Shown: positions 36,780 through 48,729, numbered from the stretch's first letter. The stretch is DNA of 64,000 bases from Cenococcum geophilum 1.58 (GCA_001692895.1 KV748178.1:3954536-4018535), one strand, 5' to 3'. The notes: generated by a model not told the origin, from the letters alone. Program-made: numbers and translations.

Positions 36780-36787
36780 AAAATCTC
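36780..36787 (+). repeat. 8-bp target-site duplication, right copy (hAT-1)
   Basis: AAAATCTC lies directly after the terminal GGCAAGCCTG, identical to 4713-4720. Confidence 0.95.
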
Positions 36788-36883
36788 ATCTCTTGATATT
36801 TAAAGTCTATCGAGAATTTTCCTACATACGGCAAACCGAGGATTAACCTAAAGAGCACCTATGAAGACTAATTATCGTTCTAG

Positions 36884-37412
36884 CAGTACCGACGTTGGAG
36901 TACCTTATTGCATGACTAATACATTCCCGGATGCTGGTATACTCTTTTATGACTGTGGCGCAACATCTCTTGCCAGCAGTACCCGCACAGCCTATCTGTC
37001 AAAGTGGTCTCAGAATGGCTCCTTTCCTTGGCCAGCAGGTGCAGCCACCACCTCTGTTTCCATCCCTCCTCCTGATTGGTCACTCCCGACCTCTACATCT
37101 TCATCCTACCCATCCTCGTTATCGACGCCTCGTACTAATAGTACCTGGAGTTTTAGCAATTCTGAAGGACCATTGATACCAGTTATAGCAGCTGGATGCG
37201 CGCTTCTTGTTGCACTGCTTTTAGCATGTATCTGCTGGCGCCGCTGCTTGAGATGTTTTAGGTCGCAACGTCAAGATCAGTCACATAACGTCCAAACAAC
37301 TGGACAGACTCCCTGGACGCCACCTCCCGTCTATCACACCCAGTACCAACACCAATATTATCCCCGGCGGCCGAAGGACTCTTCGGTGGTTGGACAGGCG
37401 GAGGTGAGATAA
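36884..37412 (+). CDS. Mucin-like membrane glycoprotein, exon 3 (3' half of the split gene)
   Basis: The acceptor GTTCTAG ends at 36883. The C at 36884 completes the TG left at 4688-4689, giving a Cys codon and then STDVGVPYCMTNTFPDAG. This keeps the family spacing L-C-x(6,7)-PYC-xT-x-FP. The three exons together give 969 nt (322 codons and stop). After a last cysteine comes a Ser/Thr/Pro stalk, one membrane helix at about 243-265 (PLIPVIAAGCALLVALLLAC), a WRRCLRCFR stop-transfer, and a Pro/Gln/Tyr-rich cytoplasmic tail. The original intron, without the hAT and one duplication, would be 127 nt (4690-4720 plus 36788-36883), with GACTAAT as possible branch site. Whether a 32-kb intron can be spliced is unknown; the protein is probably lost or truncated, but the exons are still open. 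Confidence 0.75.
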
Positions 37413-38819
37413 ATAGAGAGTATCGGATCGGAAAGGGTTCCATGAATAGCAGGAATCCAGGTTGAGAAATTGAGTGTTTATTAATGCGGCGGAAAATGAT
37501 ATCCACACGTTTCACTGGCAGCCAATTGCTTATCATGGCAGCGTCACTATATTTAGTTACCTCTTTCAGGAGCTATTCAAAAAGTGATAAATACTAATAT
37601 ACTCATACCTAAATCTTAAGTTCATCAAATGCTATTCCTATTTTCAAAGCTGAACAGTTGCTAGCCCTAATATATCTATGAGCAAACAGCCTAAAACTCG
37701 CCTATAAGGTACGTGCGCTGCACGTACCTAGGGAAAACCCTTCCCTTCCTCACACTTAGACTCCTCTTTTTCCCTTAAGGATTCGTCTATTTATATAACA
37801 TACCCTATTGTTCTATTAATTGGACTCCCTATCTATATTCTTACCTTATATCTATATTCTTTATATAAGACTCTCTACCTATAGACTCTGTATACGACTC
37901 TATATAAGATTATATAAAACTCTATATCTATAGGGAAGGATATTATGCTAGGTATAACTAATTTATAAGCGTCAATGAATTAATTAATTAAGGAGGGAGG
38001 TAGAGACTAGGGTAGAGCATCATATAGAGGCCCTAAAACGACGATTTACTATACCTCTAACGTTTTGCCGACTGTATACTAATTTTCTAGATAGGCCTAG
38101 TACCTCCATATAAGGGAACTTTAACTGCAGTTAAAGTTATCTAATTAGTTAAGGGGGTAAACTAATTTAATTTAACTATGATAACGTACAATCGACTAAC
38201 GCTTAATTAGGGTATAAGGTTGGCCCGATTGGAGGCTCTGGTTGATCTGATTTGAATGCAGAGAAAGCATCCGATTGATTAAGATTTGATTAAAGCTCTG
38301 GCTTGATTCGAGGTCTTCTACTGCACGTACGATTCGAGGCTCTACATCTATAGACAATTAATCAAGATTTCCATGTAGACGTACGATCGATCATAGCTTC
38401 GCATTTGTAGGCGTTCAGTCAAGCTTCCGTATTGTTGTCCAAATTTTGGCGTCGTGTTCGTGCCCACTGCCTTCCACTCCTGTACTTCTCCGCTAGACTC
38501 TATATACTAACTGCTACTATCTTCGCCATAGACCTTTCGCCTTCCCTTAACCCTCTATTGGCTCTCCTTTGCCGATAGAAATACCCAGGGTTCATAAGGA
38601 CTCTCTCCAAAGGGCTGAGAATGGAAATGGCGAGGATACTAATATTATAAATCTGGATCAAATTCTATAGTAACTGGTGGGTTAAAGTTGAAGAAATACC
38701 AAGAATAGCTAAATGGTTAGAAATAGTAGGCACACACCTCTATATCTAACAGCACCTAGTAGATTAATAATAGAAAATAGTTACGCCCAGTTAGTAAATT
38801 CTAAAGATTTAGTATAAGA
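37413..38819. other. Intergenic; partly AT-rich remnant DNA
   Basis: 37413-37680 is the 3' flank of the glycoprotein gene. 37690-38210 is AT-rich with a 10-bp-arm palindrome at 37707-37729 and pyrimidine/TATATAA tracts that may be an old LTR, but no paired LTR was found. 38215-38630 is balanced DNA with repeated GATTCGAGG(C/T)TCT words. No gene is supported. Confidence 0.4.
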
Positions 38820-38827
38820 CCTAAGGT
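38820..38827 (+). repeat. 8-bp target-site duplication, left copy (hAT-2)
   Basis: CCTAAGGT lies before CAGTGATGG. The identical copy is at 41827-41834. Confidence 0.95.
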
Positions 38828-41826
38828 CAGTGATGGCAATAACTATATAATCATAATCAGCTATACAATTGCGATTATTATATAATCACCAGAGCTGATT
38901 ATAATTTAATTATATAGTTATATTAATTACCTATTTTAGTAGTTAGGAATAGATTTTTGGTGTAGTAGAAAGCTCCGCAAGGCTTACCTAGATCTTCCTA
39001 CCTAACTATAAGTTTGTAATAGCTTTTTAGTGTTAAGGTAGGCTCTTAAGCTTCTTTATATTCCTCATCTACTACCTAGTTATTGCCAATATTATCGTCC
39101 TACGGGTTGCCCAATAATTCGCCCTTAATATTTATAACCTTAGCCGCCACCTCTTCTAATATAAAGCCGCTAGATTTAACGACTTCGCAGATCTAACTCT
39201 TTAAGCACTTCGTCTATTTAACTACCGTAGCTCTAAGCCTACATTACGTCCATAATATTGTTCGCCGTGCACCTAAAAAGACTCTTTCTACTTTAGCTGA
39301 TATTATTAGTATAGAGAGGATATTAATAGCCATTCGCGAGAGTCTTGGGTAGAGCTTTTGCTAAAAGGGCTTAAGCTACTAATTAAGGGAGCTTCCGGTA
39401 ATCGATTATAGAGGATCTACCTATAAGAAAATAAGTTAGATAACGTTATATATATTAGGGATAGATTGTATAGTAATAAAGCGTTTAAATTTATTATCAG
39501 CAGATACGCTCTTAAGCTCCCTTATATATTTCTATCTTATATATAAATTCTTAACTAGATCTAGATCTAATTGCTTTACAGCCTCGCCGTTTATAGGCTT
39601 AAACTTATATTCCTTTTATTAAAGCTTTCGCGCAGCCTTAATTAATCGCTTAATTATACCCGGGTGGCGCTTATTAATTATTTTCCAGCTTTTATTAAGA
39701 TAGGCCCTTTCAGAGCGTTAGATTAAGTAGTAAGGCTGCCGCGTATACTAGAGTTTTATTAGTTAAGGTATAGTACTTACTAAAAGCAAACCACATCGTT
39801 AAAAGAGACGCTAAGAGGTAAGCGTTAGAGGTATGCTCCTGCTATATCTCTTTTACGTATTTAATAAGGAAATCTATACTCTAAAGAACCTTATTTAGAG
39901 TTGTTAAATTGCCTTCTAAGGCCTTTATTACATCTTTAAATAGTAATAGGATCTTAATCGTCTTACGGACTGTGTCCCATTTGTTATAACTAAGAGCATT
40001 AGCACTTATCTCTTTATAGTATAGATCTAGGAAGACTTAAATTATAGTCTTAAGTTTAATTGCTAACTCTAGCATAAGAAGCTATAAGTTCTACCTTATA
40101 TCATTATCGCGCTTTAGCATCTTCTTAGCCAGCTTTAAGAAGGCTTAATATCGCTTAATTAAACGCCTTAACTATATAGTAATATTATATATCTTGCCCA
40201 AGGCTCCAATCTCTCGCTACTTTATCTACATAGCTTCGTCTTAGCTATATTCGTGTTCCAATTCAAGATATAGTTATTACTCCTCTTACTAGAGTTCCTC
40301 TGCTGCCCGAATTACAATTTTAACGGCTTCGGTATCTTTATGGAAAAGGAAGGCTTATACCGTAAGGTTAATAATATAGCCGATGCAGCGGATTCGGTGC
40401 TGCGTGGCGTTCTAGGTAGGAAAGCGCTTTTATAGAATTTAACAGAGCTTATTGTTGCTGCCATAATTATTACCTAAATTAGGTATATTTAGTAGAGAAC
40501 TTAATAGCAGGAGAGGCAGGAAGTAAAGCTTACTAGTAAGATATCTAATTTAACTCTTAGGAATCTCGTACTCCTTAATTACCTTAATTATTACCTCTGC
40601 CTGCTATTTACCTCCGTGCACCTCTTTATGCTCTCTTAATGTGATCGTCGCTTTTAATAGCTAATTAAGTTTATCTATAAAGTAAGCAGTAACTGCTTAA
40701 TAAGCTATCTTATTTGGAGCTGTCCAGTAGTCGGTAGTAAAGTGTATTTTTAACTTGGCTTTCTTAAGCCTTAACTTAATGCGATCCTTATAAATAACGA
40801 ACGTTTTACTAATTAGAACCGGCACACTCCTGCGTAATTTATATAGAGGCCCACCCTTATTAGTTAATGTGTAGTTACAAATTTATAAGAAGGCTCTAAA
40901 CTCTAGCTATTTAATAATTATATAAGAAAAATTCTGGGTAATAATTAAGTAAATAAGGGCATCTATAAAGGCCTTTTCGTTAACTGCTTCTTATAGGATC
41001 CTTAACGTTTTTAAATCTCGCCTAGTTACTACAGCCTTAGCCTGCTTACTGAACAATACGGTAAGTATAGCTTTAGTATTAATATTAACTTCAGATTGCT
41101 TTGGTTGAGTGAGAATTCTATATAAGTTTCTTAGGTAACAACGGAAAGCAGTAGCACTAGATAGAGATTTTGTAACACCTTAATCCGAGCACCGCTTACA
41201 GTAGAAGAGCTCTTATTTAGATTTCCCTCTTACTAGTAAGCCCTTTAGAGCCTTATTAAGTGCGTATAACTAAAGAGCATTATCCTTACGCTTGCGCCGT
41301 TGTTTTATAGGTAGTGTACCAATCTCGTGGTAAGGATTCTCGCGGGCAGCCGTTACATCGTTAAATTCGCGCGAATCATAATTACTTAGTGTTGAACTAG
41401 TAGTGTCTGCTTCTCGAGGTCTCTTTTAGGTGGTAGTTGGCTTGTAGGTATTAGCTTAGGAGGGCATAGCTTAGGGAGGGAGTAGGTGGCAAAGATAAGG
41501 CAGATTAGTAGTAAACAAAAGGGTAAGGGAGGTATCACGACGCGTTATGTACGCTAGATCTTGTACAAGCCCGCACAGACGTATATTATATATATTTTAA
41601 TTAGTTTAGCGCTAAGCACGGATATCTAGAGCACCCCTGGCGATAATCGCCAAAATCTAGTTCTTAACACTAAGTCTCTATCACCACTATATGGTGGTCT
41701 TACCGCGGGTGATTATATAGTTATATCTACATAACATAATCACCAGGTGCGATTATGATTAGGTTAGTTATGTTCCTATATAATACAACATAATCGTAAC
41801 TAACTAACTGATTATTGCCATCACTG
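38828..41826 (-). mobile_element. hAT transposon (hAT-2), 2,999 bp, RIPed
   Basis: It has 15-bp perfect terminal inverted repeats, CAGTGATGGCAATAA, and 8-bp flanking duplications CCTAAGGT. Subterminal TGATTATATAGTTATA-like words occur at both ends. It is a complete, uninterrupted element with a single minus-strand transposase gene. It ends 93 bp from the stop codon of the amine oxidase gene. Its termini differ from hAT-1, so it is a different hAT family. Confidence 0.95.
39050..41467 (-). pseudogene. hAT-2 transposase, RIPed
   Basis: An ATG at 41467 opens a Ser/Thr-rich N-terminus. An ELFYC plus Cys/His-containing BED-type finger region follows near 41220-41160. Near 40390-40330 the frame gives HRIRCIGYIINLTV, a strong match to the fungal hAT HR(L/I)RC.GHIINL.A motif. 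The C-terminal dimerisation region would be near 39100-39300. Numerous CAG/TGG-derived stops interrupt every frame. Confidence 0.75.
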
Positions 41827-41919
41827 CCTAAGGTCACTAAACCTTTTTGTTAGGCTTATGATGAAAACCATTAATAGAATAAATAGTAAGGGTACTAGTA
41901 TAAAGACTATTAACAACAA

Positions 41920-43596
41920 CTAGAAGTACGAGTTTACGACATCCTGCCCAGCCCTAATTGCCCACTCCACCAACTCCATCCCATTAAGTCCGCTCGCCCA
42001 AAATGTCTTCTCCTTGCCTTGCAAAGCATTAAACTTGCCATACCAGTCATTCTTTAATTCCGGGCTGTCGAAGTGAGGAAAGTAGTCCCATTTGCGGAAT
42101 GCTCTGATATCTATCTCTGAAACCGGGACACTCATCGCTGTGACATTTCTCGGATCCTTGTTGATTTTTGACAGCGTCGTCTTCAAAAGTTCTCGTGCCT
42201 CCTCTTTAGACTCAAATTGGCGATATGGACCCCAGGACCACGACGTTGCGATTTGAGAAGCCGGGTTAAGGAGAAGCAAAGCGACAGGTTCTCCGACATT
42301 AGGCGGTGGTATAGATGGAGAGCTGCTTGCCGCGATGAATGATACTCCGTACGGAATGTTCAACTTGACTGCCGCGGAAAAGTAGTTATTGACGCCGACT
42401 GCAGCAAAGACTTCCGTTTCAGATCTAGTGAGATCAAGGCCAGTTTTCTTTAAGTTTTCAAGAGTCGGCGGAAAGGCAATAATAACGGAGGAACATTTCT
42501 GCTGACATTCTCTGGAATAGCGCACATTTTTATTTCTGTACTTGACGATTGGTTGAGAACCTGAACGGTCTTCGAGGATTAGAGAAGTCTTTGAAGGTAG
42601 GATGGGACTCACCAATGCAGTTGACCTCGGTGCTGGTATATATGGGACTTTTAATTGATGTCTTTGTCCACCGCACCCACACTTCATGAAAGTCTGTACA
42701 CATCTGTAAGACGTTACACAATATTTCGCTTAAATTGGAACACATACCAGTGAAATATGCGGTATGTTGTCCAGTAAATGCCGTAAGAATGTCTGGGGTC
42801 AGGTATTGAAGGGTGTATAGCTGATATCTTGTCAGTATTCGAGACGAAAAAGCTACCTCAACATACAATTGGAACTACTCTTATATCTCCGTAGCCGTAA
42901 AGTGCCAATGGATCAACTATTAATATGGGGAGTGCATAGAATCCATTTTTCGAGAACCACTCCACAGTTGAAACTGTCAACTCAGCCGGCACTCCCTTCT
43001 GTATTTCAAGCATCAGTACTCAATACGGCATTCCTGATTCCTCAATAGTGCTTACCTTGTAGCCGGGAACACTGATCGGCGCAAACACCTGCTGCCAGAG
43101 GGAAACATATCTTGGTAGTTCTGCGGCCACGGCCTGAACAAACTGAATCGACACTGGAGGCACGGGTTTGATATTGCCTGTTGTCCAGTTGAACGTGAAT
43201 CCCTCTCTACCACCCGCAAGCAGAAATGGTACAAAAGGTACTCCTGAAGTATTAATGACCTTTAATGTTTCTGGGAAGGATGCATTTGAATAGAATGCAG
43301 CTCCTAGGGGGTGGAAAATGCCGCTGGCATGGGCTGTCAGTTGTGTCTTAGGTGCCATTGCCGGAACCAGTACTAAACACTTACTTCTCGTAATAAGCTT
43401 GACATTTCCCACCAACCTCAGGCTGCTTCTCGAATATCACAGTCTTATAACCCTTGCTTTCAAGTTTGCTCGCTGCAGTCAACCCTGCAGGGCCCGCCCC
43501 GACAATACAAACCGGAGGTTTTGATTTTGCTGGCCATGCCAACGCTCCCTGAGAAAAAATTGGTGGCACAAGAAACCAAACAAAAGTGAGCCTCAT
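41920..43596 (-). CDS. FAD-dependent amine oxidase, beta-cyclopiazonate dehydrogenase-like
   Basis: Six exons were read on the minus strand: 43596-43385, 43323-43056, 42998-42867, 42820-42748, 42693-42613 and 42560-41920. Introns are 61, 57, 46, 54 and 52 nt, all GT..AG with matching phases, giving an open 468-aa protein. Residues 1-20 form a signal peptide. VCIVGAGPAG (29-38) is the Rossmann GxGxxG, Glu56 (VIFEK) fits FAD ribose binding, and EVGGKCQAYYENG follows. The C-terminal WASGLNGMELVEWAIRAGQDVV is the flavin-amine-oxidase FAD-contact end. This matches the fungal family that includes beta-cyclopiazonate dehydrogenase, which oxidises and cyclises a prenylated tetramic acid. No prenyltransferase or PKS-NRPS is in view, so the actual substrate is unknown. 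Base composition is normal, without RIP, although hAT-2 ends 93 bp downstream. Confidence 0.85.
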
Positions 43597-44721
43597 TGCT
43601 GAATATGAAATTCATGGGGATCAAATTACAGCACTCAAACGCCAATGCGAATGTGGTACAATTCATTCTTATACTTACTTTCCTTTTTCCATCTTATCGT
43701 CTTTACGCAATGAATTTTCCGCCATCTGCATTATGCGCTGGCACGATTCGGCATGCTCAACTTCGGCAGGCTTGCCGTTGGCACGTCACCTCACAGTTCG
43801 GCTGTGCCTAGGCTGAAACGAACGACGATATCCCATCGAGGTTAGCATGAGCACCCTGGATCGCTTGTGCAGTCCGGATTCAAGGGGGAATGGAGAGATG
43901 GATGTGCAGGACTTCAGCTGCGTGACAATGAGGCTTGCAACGCTCGATCTGTATGCGATTTTTATGATTTTCTTTGGGGCGGACCTCGGGGACAGCACAT
44001 TAGTGTCGCTTCATGGATGCACAATAAGCATGTGCACGGGAGAGGCTGGAAGATTCCTCCTGGATCCTGGGAACGCGAATATGGAAAACATAAACAAGCT
44101 TGAGAGTGACAGCAGCAACGCTTATCCCTTTGGTAGGGTTCTACGATATTGGACCGTGCGCAAACACCAGAATCAAAAGTACGCGTATGATCACGGAGCC
44201 TTGATCTTATTTGATTCTATTAGCTAGCTCTTATCGATTACCGTAGGACCCATTTTACCAGGGGAAAGGAATAGTTACGGTTAATTTCTCTAGTGGCTTT
44301 AACGACAGGCGGTGAGCATGCAAGGGCTGACGCCGCGTCGGAGATCCCCACCAGGCCGGTAGCGATGGCAGGCTTTCGGAGTTTCAATGACTTTTTTGCC
44401 ATCTCTTATTTTCCGGGCTGTTAATTATAATAGATATCCAGAAATGCCCCGCCGCGCTGGTTACTGAAACCGTTCCTTATATTTCCTACGCAGAAGCATC
44501 TTCCCCACGTTTAACCGGCTCTACTTCCCGATTTCACACAAGGGAATTGCACAAAGACTGCATTATCCCTTAACCCGCTTGTGCATCGCTAAATCGCGAC
44601 TAGAATTAATTGGGCACTAGTATCTCGTGTAGCTTACTTGATTGGCTAACCCGTTATCGATAACAGATGCACGCAAAGCAGGGATACTAATATACATTTC
44701 TTAATCTAAGCCCACAATCCG
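43597..44721. other. 5' flank of the amine oxidase gene; no firm gene
   Basis: Balanced-composition DNA. An open frame at 43847-44227 (plus, 126 codons) has no recognisable domain and overlaps open frames in other phases, so it is not called. The stretch next to 43596 should contain the amine oxidase promoter. 44230-44720 shows nothing recognisable. Confidence 0.4.
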
Positions 44722-44997
44722 TCATAACTTGCGTACAAATACAGACCACTTACTAGCCCCATCCGGGTACCTCTGTACCATCGGCACAGGGAATCGCTCA
44801 TCAACGGGAACAGAGCTTGGAAGCGGAGGCCTGGGCGCTGATATCGTAAGAAATGCGCATATGTTATCCCATACGCTGTCAAGATAGGCGTCCAATATAT
44901 GTGGCCCGTGCGCGAACACCAAAATATAGCAAACTGAAATTTCGGATCCCATTAATATAAGGTCCCGAATTATTATAATAAATCTTAAATATGCCAT
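44722..44997 (-). CDS. Hypothetical ORF, 91 codons, doubtful
   Basis: An open frame with a proline-rich C-terminal half (ISAPRPPLPSSVPVDERFPVP) and a hydrophobic start. Its first part overlaps one arm of an inverted repeat (44860-44930 versus 45105-45170), so that part is likely repeat-derived. It may be a decayed exon. No family recognised. Confidence 0.2.
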   Translation of the reverse strand: MAYLRFIIIIRDLILMGSEISVCYILVFAHGPHILDAYLDSVWDNICAFLTISAPRPPLPSSVPVDERFPVPMVQRYPDGASKWSVFVRKL

Positions 44998-45170
44998 ATT
45001 ATTGAGTTAATCGCGATTAGATTAATTTAAGGTGTTCCTGCTAATAAGGTCCTTCTTTGCAGAGCGGTGCGAAGCTATGTAGATTCTATGGTGGGGACTA
45101 ATTCTTATTTTAGTGTTCGCGCACAGGCCATGTTTATTGGACGCCTTGACAGCGCATGTTATCTCATAAA
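44860..45170. repeat. Inverted repeat of about 70-75 bp arms around a 175-bp spacer
   Basis: 44860-44932 (GCTGTCAAGATAGGCGTCCA..GTGCGCGAACACCAAAAT) is matched by the complement of 45105-45172 (TTTTAGTGTTCGCGCACAGG..GGACGCCTTGACAGCG). Differences are mostly transitions. It may be a small MITE or foldback. A shorter related word occurs at 44152-44172. Confidence 0.6.
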
Positions 45171-45225
45171 TCAGACGCTCCGCAGAAGATTTATTCCGTG
45201 ACACGGGATAACGCATAAACCCTCT

Positions 45226-45895
45226 AAAACGCCTGCAAACTCCTAAGCCAATTAGAATAGCGCCCTAACTCCTACCAACTCCTACTAACTCCTGGACCAA
45301 TTAGAACAGCGCACTAATTTCAGCCCCCTACGCACCCCTATTACCCAATAAAATCCTCTATAAAGCGTCTAAAAGCTTATAGGCGTCGCTTTAATAAGAT
45401 TTAAATATTTTAGATTGCGTATTTTAACTTTAACTAGCTCTATAAAAGGCCCTACTAATAGTTATTAATGCTTTGTTTAATGCATTTTAATCTTAAGGTA
45501 ATAGTCTTTAATTCTATATATATAAAAGCTAATTATAACGCAGTTAAAGGTATAAAATATATTATGCAAAACCTTAACTATATTTTAGATTTAAATATTT
45601 ATAATACTTATAAACCGTTTCTCCTACTACCATTTACACCACAACTATATTATATCTACTTTTGTTATTAGCCAAATCCTATAACCTCCTTTAAACTTCT
45701 ATAAACTTCTATAAACTCCTAGGCCAATTAAATCGCTTATATATAGGACCCTAGGGTATATCTAGCGTTACTCCTCTATACATACCACCTATTACTAATT
45801 AGAGCACAGCCAATTTATATTCTTTTTAACTCCTATAAACTCCCACAAACTCCTATAAACTCCTATAAACTCCTAGGCTAATTAGATGCCTAAAC
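45226..45895. repeat. Left terminal repeat array of the RecQ/DUF6589 element
   Basis: Units of the form (C)TCCTATAAACTCCTAGGCCAA occur at 45226-45306, 45680-45730 and 45828-45890, sometimes with AACTCC(T/C) repeated four or five times. Between them lies AT-rich DNA without genes. Confidence 0.75.
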
Positions 45896-46029
45896 AAAAT
45901 CGCGATTATAGGAAGAAATAGTACAAGGGTCAGCGGAAGACGAGGGTGGGCGGGGTAGAGATTCATCTACGTCTAACACTATAACTAGGTTATATTACAG
46001 CAATTAGCTTAATAGACCTAGAAGAATTG

Positions 46030-48650
46030 CCATCTATTATTAAGGAAGCTTGGCGTAAGGAAAATATTCTATTATAGATAGCCGTTCTAAAAGTATATTT
46101 TAAGTAAATACTCCAGTATATAAACCTAAAAGGCCGCCCTTAAACCCCTTATTTCGAATAGATACGCACCTTAAGATATTTAATATTTAGTTTTAGTAAT
46201 ATACTTCTTATTACACGCACGGGTTTTAAAAAGAGTCTTATTTTTTATACTTTTTTAATCTTAATAGGCAAGATTACTATTTAGATAGTCCTATTAAGCA
46301 AGCTTAGCAATAAATAGTTAGATAATATCCGGAAGCTTAATAGTTCTAATCCGTGTCTTATTACTACTAAAAGTAAGAGCCTAAATAAGGCCCTAATTAA
46401 AAAAGTAAAGGATAGTATATATACACACATACTTCTTAATCCTAAGCAGGCCTTGTTAAAGTCTTTCTAAAATATATTAAAGAGCCCAAAACTATAGGCT
46501 AGGATTAGACTTATTATAATTAATAAGTATTATCTAGTAAAGCAATAGGAATTGTTCTAACTGATATTTATAATATTAGGCAAGCTACGGACAATACTTT
46601 ATCAAAATGTAGTTTAGTTTAGTTATTCTACTATACTTAATAAGGAGGCAAAACAACTAGTTCTTAGTAATACCGGTTTTCGCTTTATAGGTAACCGTAT
46701 ATACTAGACTAAGGTTATTAAAACTTCTATAGATCGCCCTAATGTCTTAATCTATATACTACCGCTTAGTAAAGGTAAGATGGATTTATAAGACGCACTA
46801 TACTTTCTATTAAACGCATATATAGATTTAAATACCGCAGTCCTAGAGTAAATACTAAAGATAATTATCTTTATAGACGGTCGTCGGTCCGTCTAAAAAG
46901 CAGCGGCATACTTCTAAAGAGCACTCCTTATAAAGACTTCAACCTTTACACCTAATAAACAGTATACTACTAATACCAATAGTAAAGCTCGTTGCGTTAC
47001 TAATGTAGTCCAGGTATATACTGCATATATTTAAAAATATAATTATACTACTTAATATAAAGAGTTTAAGAAATCCTTATCGTCTATAAGGATTATAGTG
47101 GCAACAACCTCTCTTAGCATAGGTATTAATATCCTAGATATTAAACAGGTAGCGCTTTAAAAAAATTTAATTATAAAGAGTCTTGCAGATTATTAGCAGC
47201 GTCTTAGTTATAGTAGACGGGGCTACGGTTAAACTAGTAAAGGTTATATATTTTTGCTGTATTAGGCCTTTAACACGGAAGGTATTAATAGACTAAAAAT
47301 TAAACAGCTATAGTCACAACCAGACGCACCTTAGAAAACCACTTGTAGGCCATATCGGAATCGACTACTAGCTAATTAAGCAATAGCACGTAGTTAATTA
47401 GCCAACGGCTATACGCCCGGCAACGCAAGTAATATAAAAAGTATTTCCTTTTAGATATTAGCTTTAAGCCAGGCTCCTACTCCTATTAATAACACTACAA
47501 TAACTAGATTTTAGAGCAAGGCAGAGATATCTTATCGCGCTAGGCTATTAGCTATATAGATAGAAATAATTAACAGTATATGCCATTAAAAGGCCTTTCT
47601 AACTTACCTTAGCGAGAATCAGTTACTACTACAAGTTTAGGTTACCCGCATACCACCAGATTAATATTATAGTCGTTATAATCCAGCACTACTTCTAACT
47701 CTTACTTAGGCTCCAGATATCCCACAACTAATTACTTAGCTAAGAAATAGTACGCGAGCTTACCTTACCCTAACTCTTATTAATAAATAGGCAACTATAT
47801 AGGCAGAAGCATTATATAGCAGTATATACAGGCATATCCCTATGCCGCTATCTACGTATATAAATACAATATGCCGCTAGCAGCTTATATATACGTATAA
47901 ACTAGGACCAAACTTTTAGAACACACTAACCTTTAATTATCTCTATACTAAAGCTCCTCTACTTTAAACGTGGCCTTATAAAAAGGAATCTAGGCAACTA
48001 TTAGTAGAGCAACTTTAGTACTTTATTAGGGAGGTTAACAATTTATATACTAAGATAAAGGATATAAAACATATAAGAAAGCAATAATAGCAGCTATAGG
48101 AGCTACAGGGCTAGCATAGTTAGGAATCTCATACCAGTGTATCTAATTACGCCGCAACTATTTATAAAAGGGATAACACTTTTGCTATATAGGTTGCAAG
48201 ACAAGAGGTATTAAGGGCTACACAGTTATGTGTAATTAAGACGGCCAAAGCAAATAAGCGTACGTCATTAGATATAGCGAGAGTTAATACACCGCCGTCA
48301 ACCTTATAACTAAAAAAATAGGTTAACGGAGTTATTGGTACGCTAGTATCGCTATTACTAACCGTACCTATCCCACCTAATAGTATACTAGAAGGTATTT
48401 AGCGTACTATAAAACAGCTTAAATAAGCTCGCACTTTAGGAGTAAACGCCGCTAGGTATAGCCCTAATAGCAGCCAGTTAAATATCTAGCAGCCAGTTAT
48501 TAATATATTAGATACGCAGAAAAGCGCTACTCCTAGTTAAAAAAGATAAAGGTAGAGGCGTAAAAATACAAAGCCAACGACCCCATCAATATATCGGTTG
48601 CCGTTAGTAAAGAGAGATTTAAATACTAATAAAATACTAACCTTTATACC
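46030..48650 (+). pseudogene. RecQ-like DEAD/DEAH helicase, RIPed
   Basis: The plus-strand reading with CAG/CAA/TGG-type stops gives a motif Ia-like VVLLSKLSNK.. region near 46290-46330 and FIGNRIY..TSIDRPNVLIYIL (about 46690-46770; the linker before helicase domain 2). It then has IIIFIDGRRSVQKAAAYF (about 46865-46920), a motif V-like VATTSLSIGINILDIKQVA (47100-47155) and LADYQQRLSYSRRGYG (about 47185-47235), the RecQ motif VI (Q..GR.GR). These assign it to SF2/RecQ. The order of motifs is complete from about 46290 on. The N-terminus is unclear. It is convergent with the DUF6589 gene. Confidence 0.7.
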
Positions 48651-48729
48651 TATTTTAAAGAGAGGGCGTATAAGGTAAGTAACTCTAAAGGATTTAGAGA
48701 ACTTTTATATTAATATATAGAATATATTT

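Noticed and set aside
37707..37729. Palindrome with 10-bp arms as a terminator or LTR hairpin
   Set aside because: No transcript or paired LTR supports either reading; mentioned only within the intergenic entry.
43847..44227. Plus-strand ORF of 126 codons
   Set aside because: Overlapping open frames exist in other phases, composition is not clearly coding, and no domain was seen; left as intergenic.
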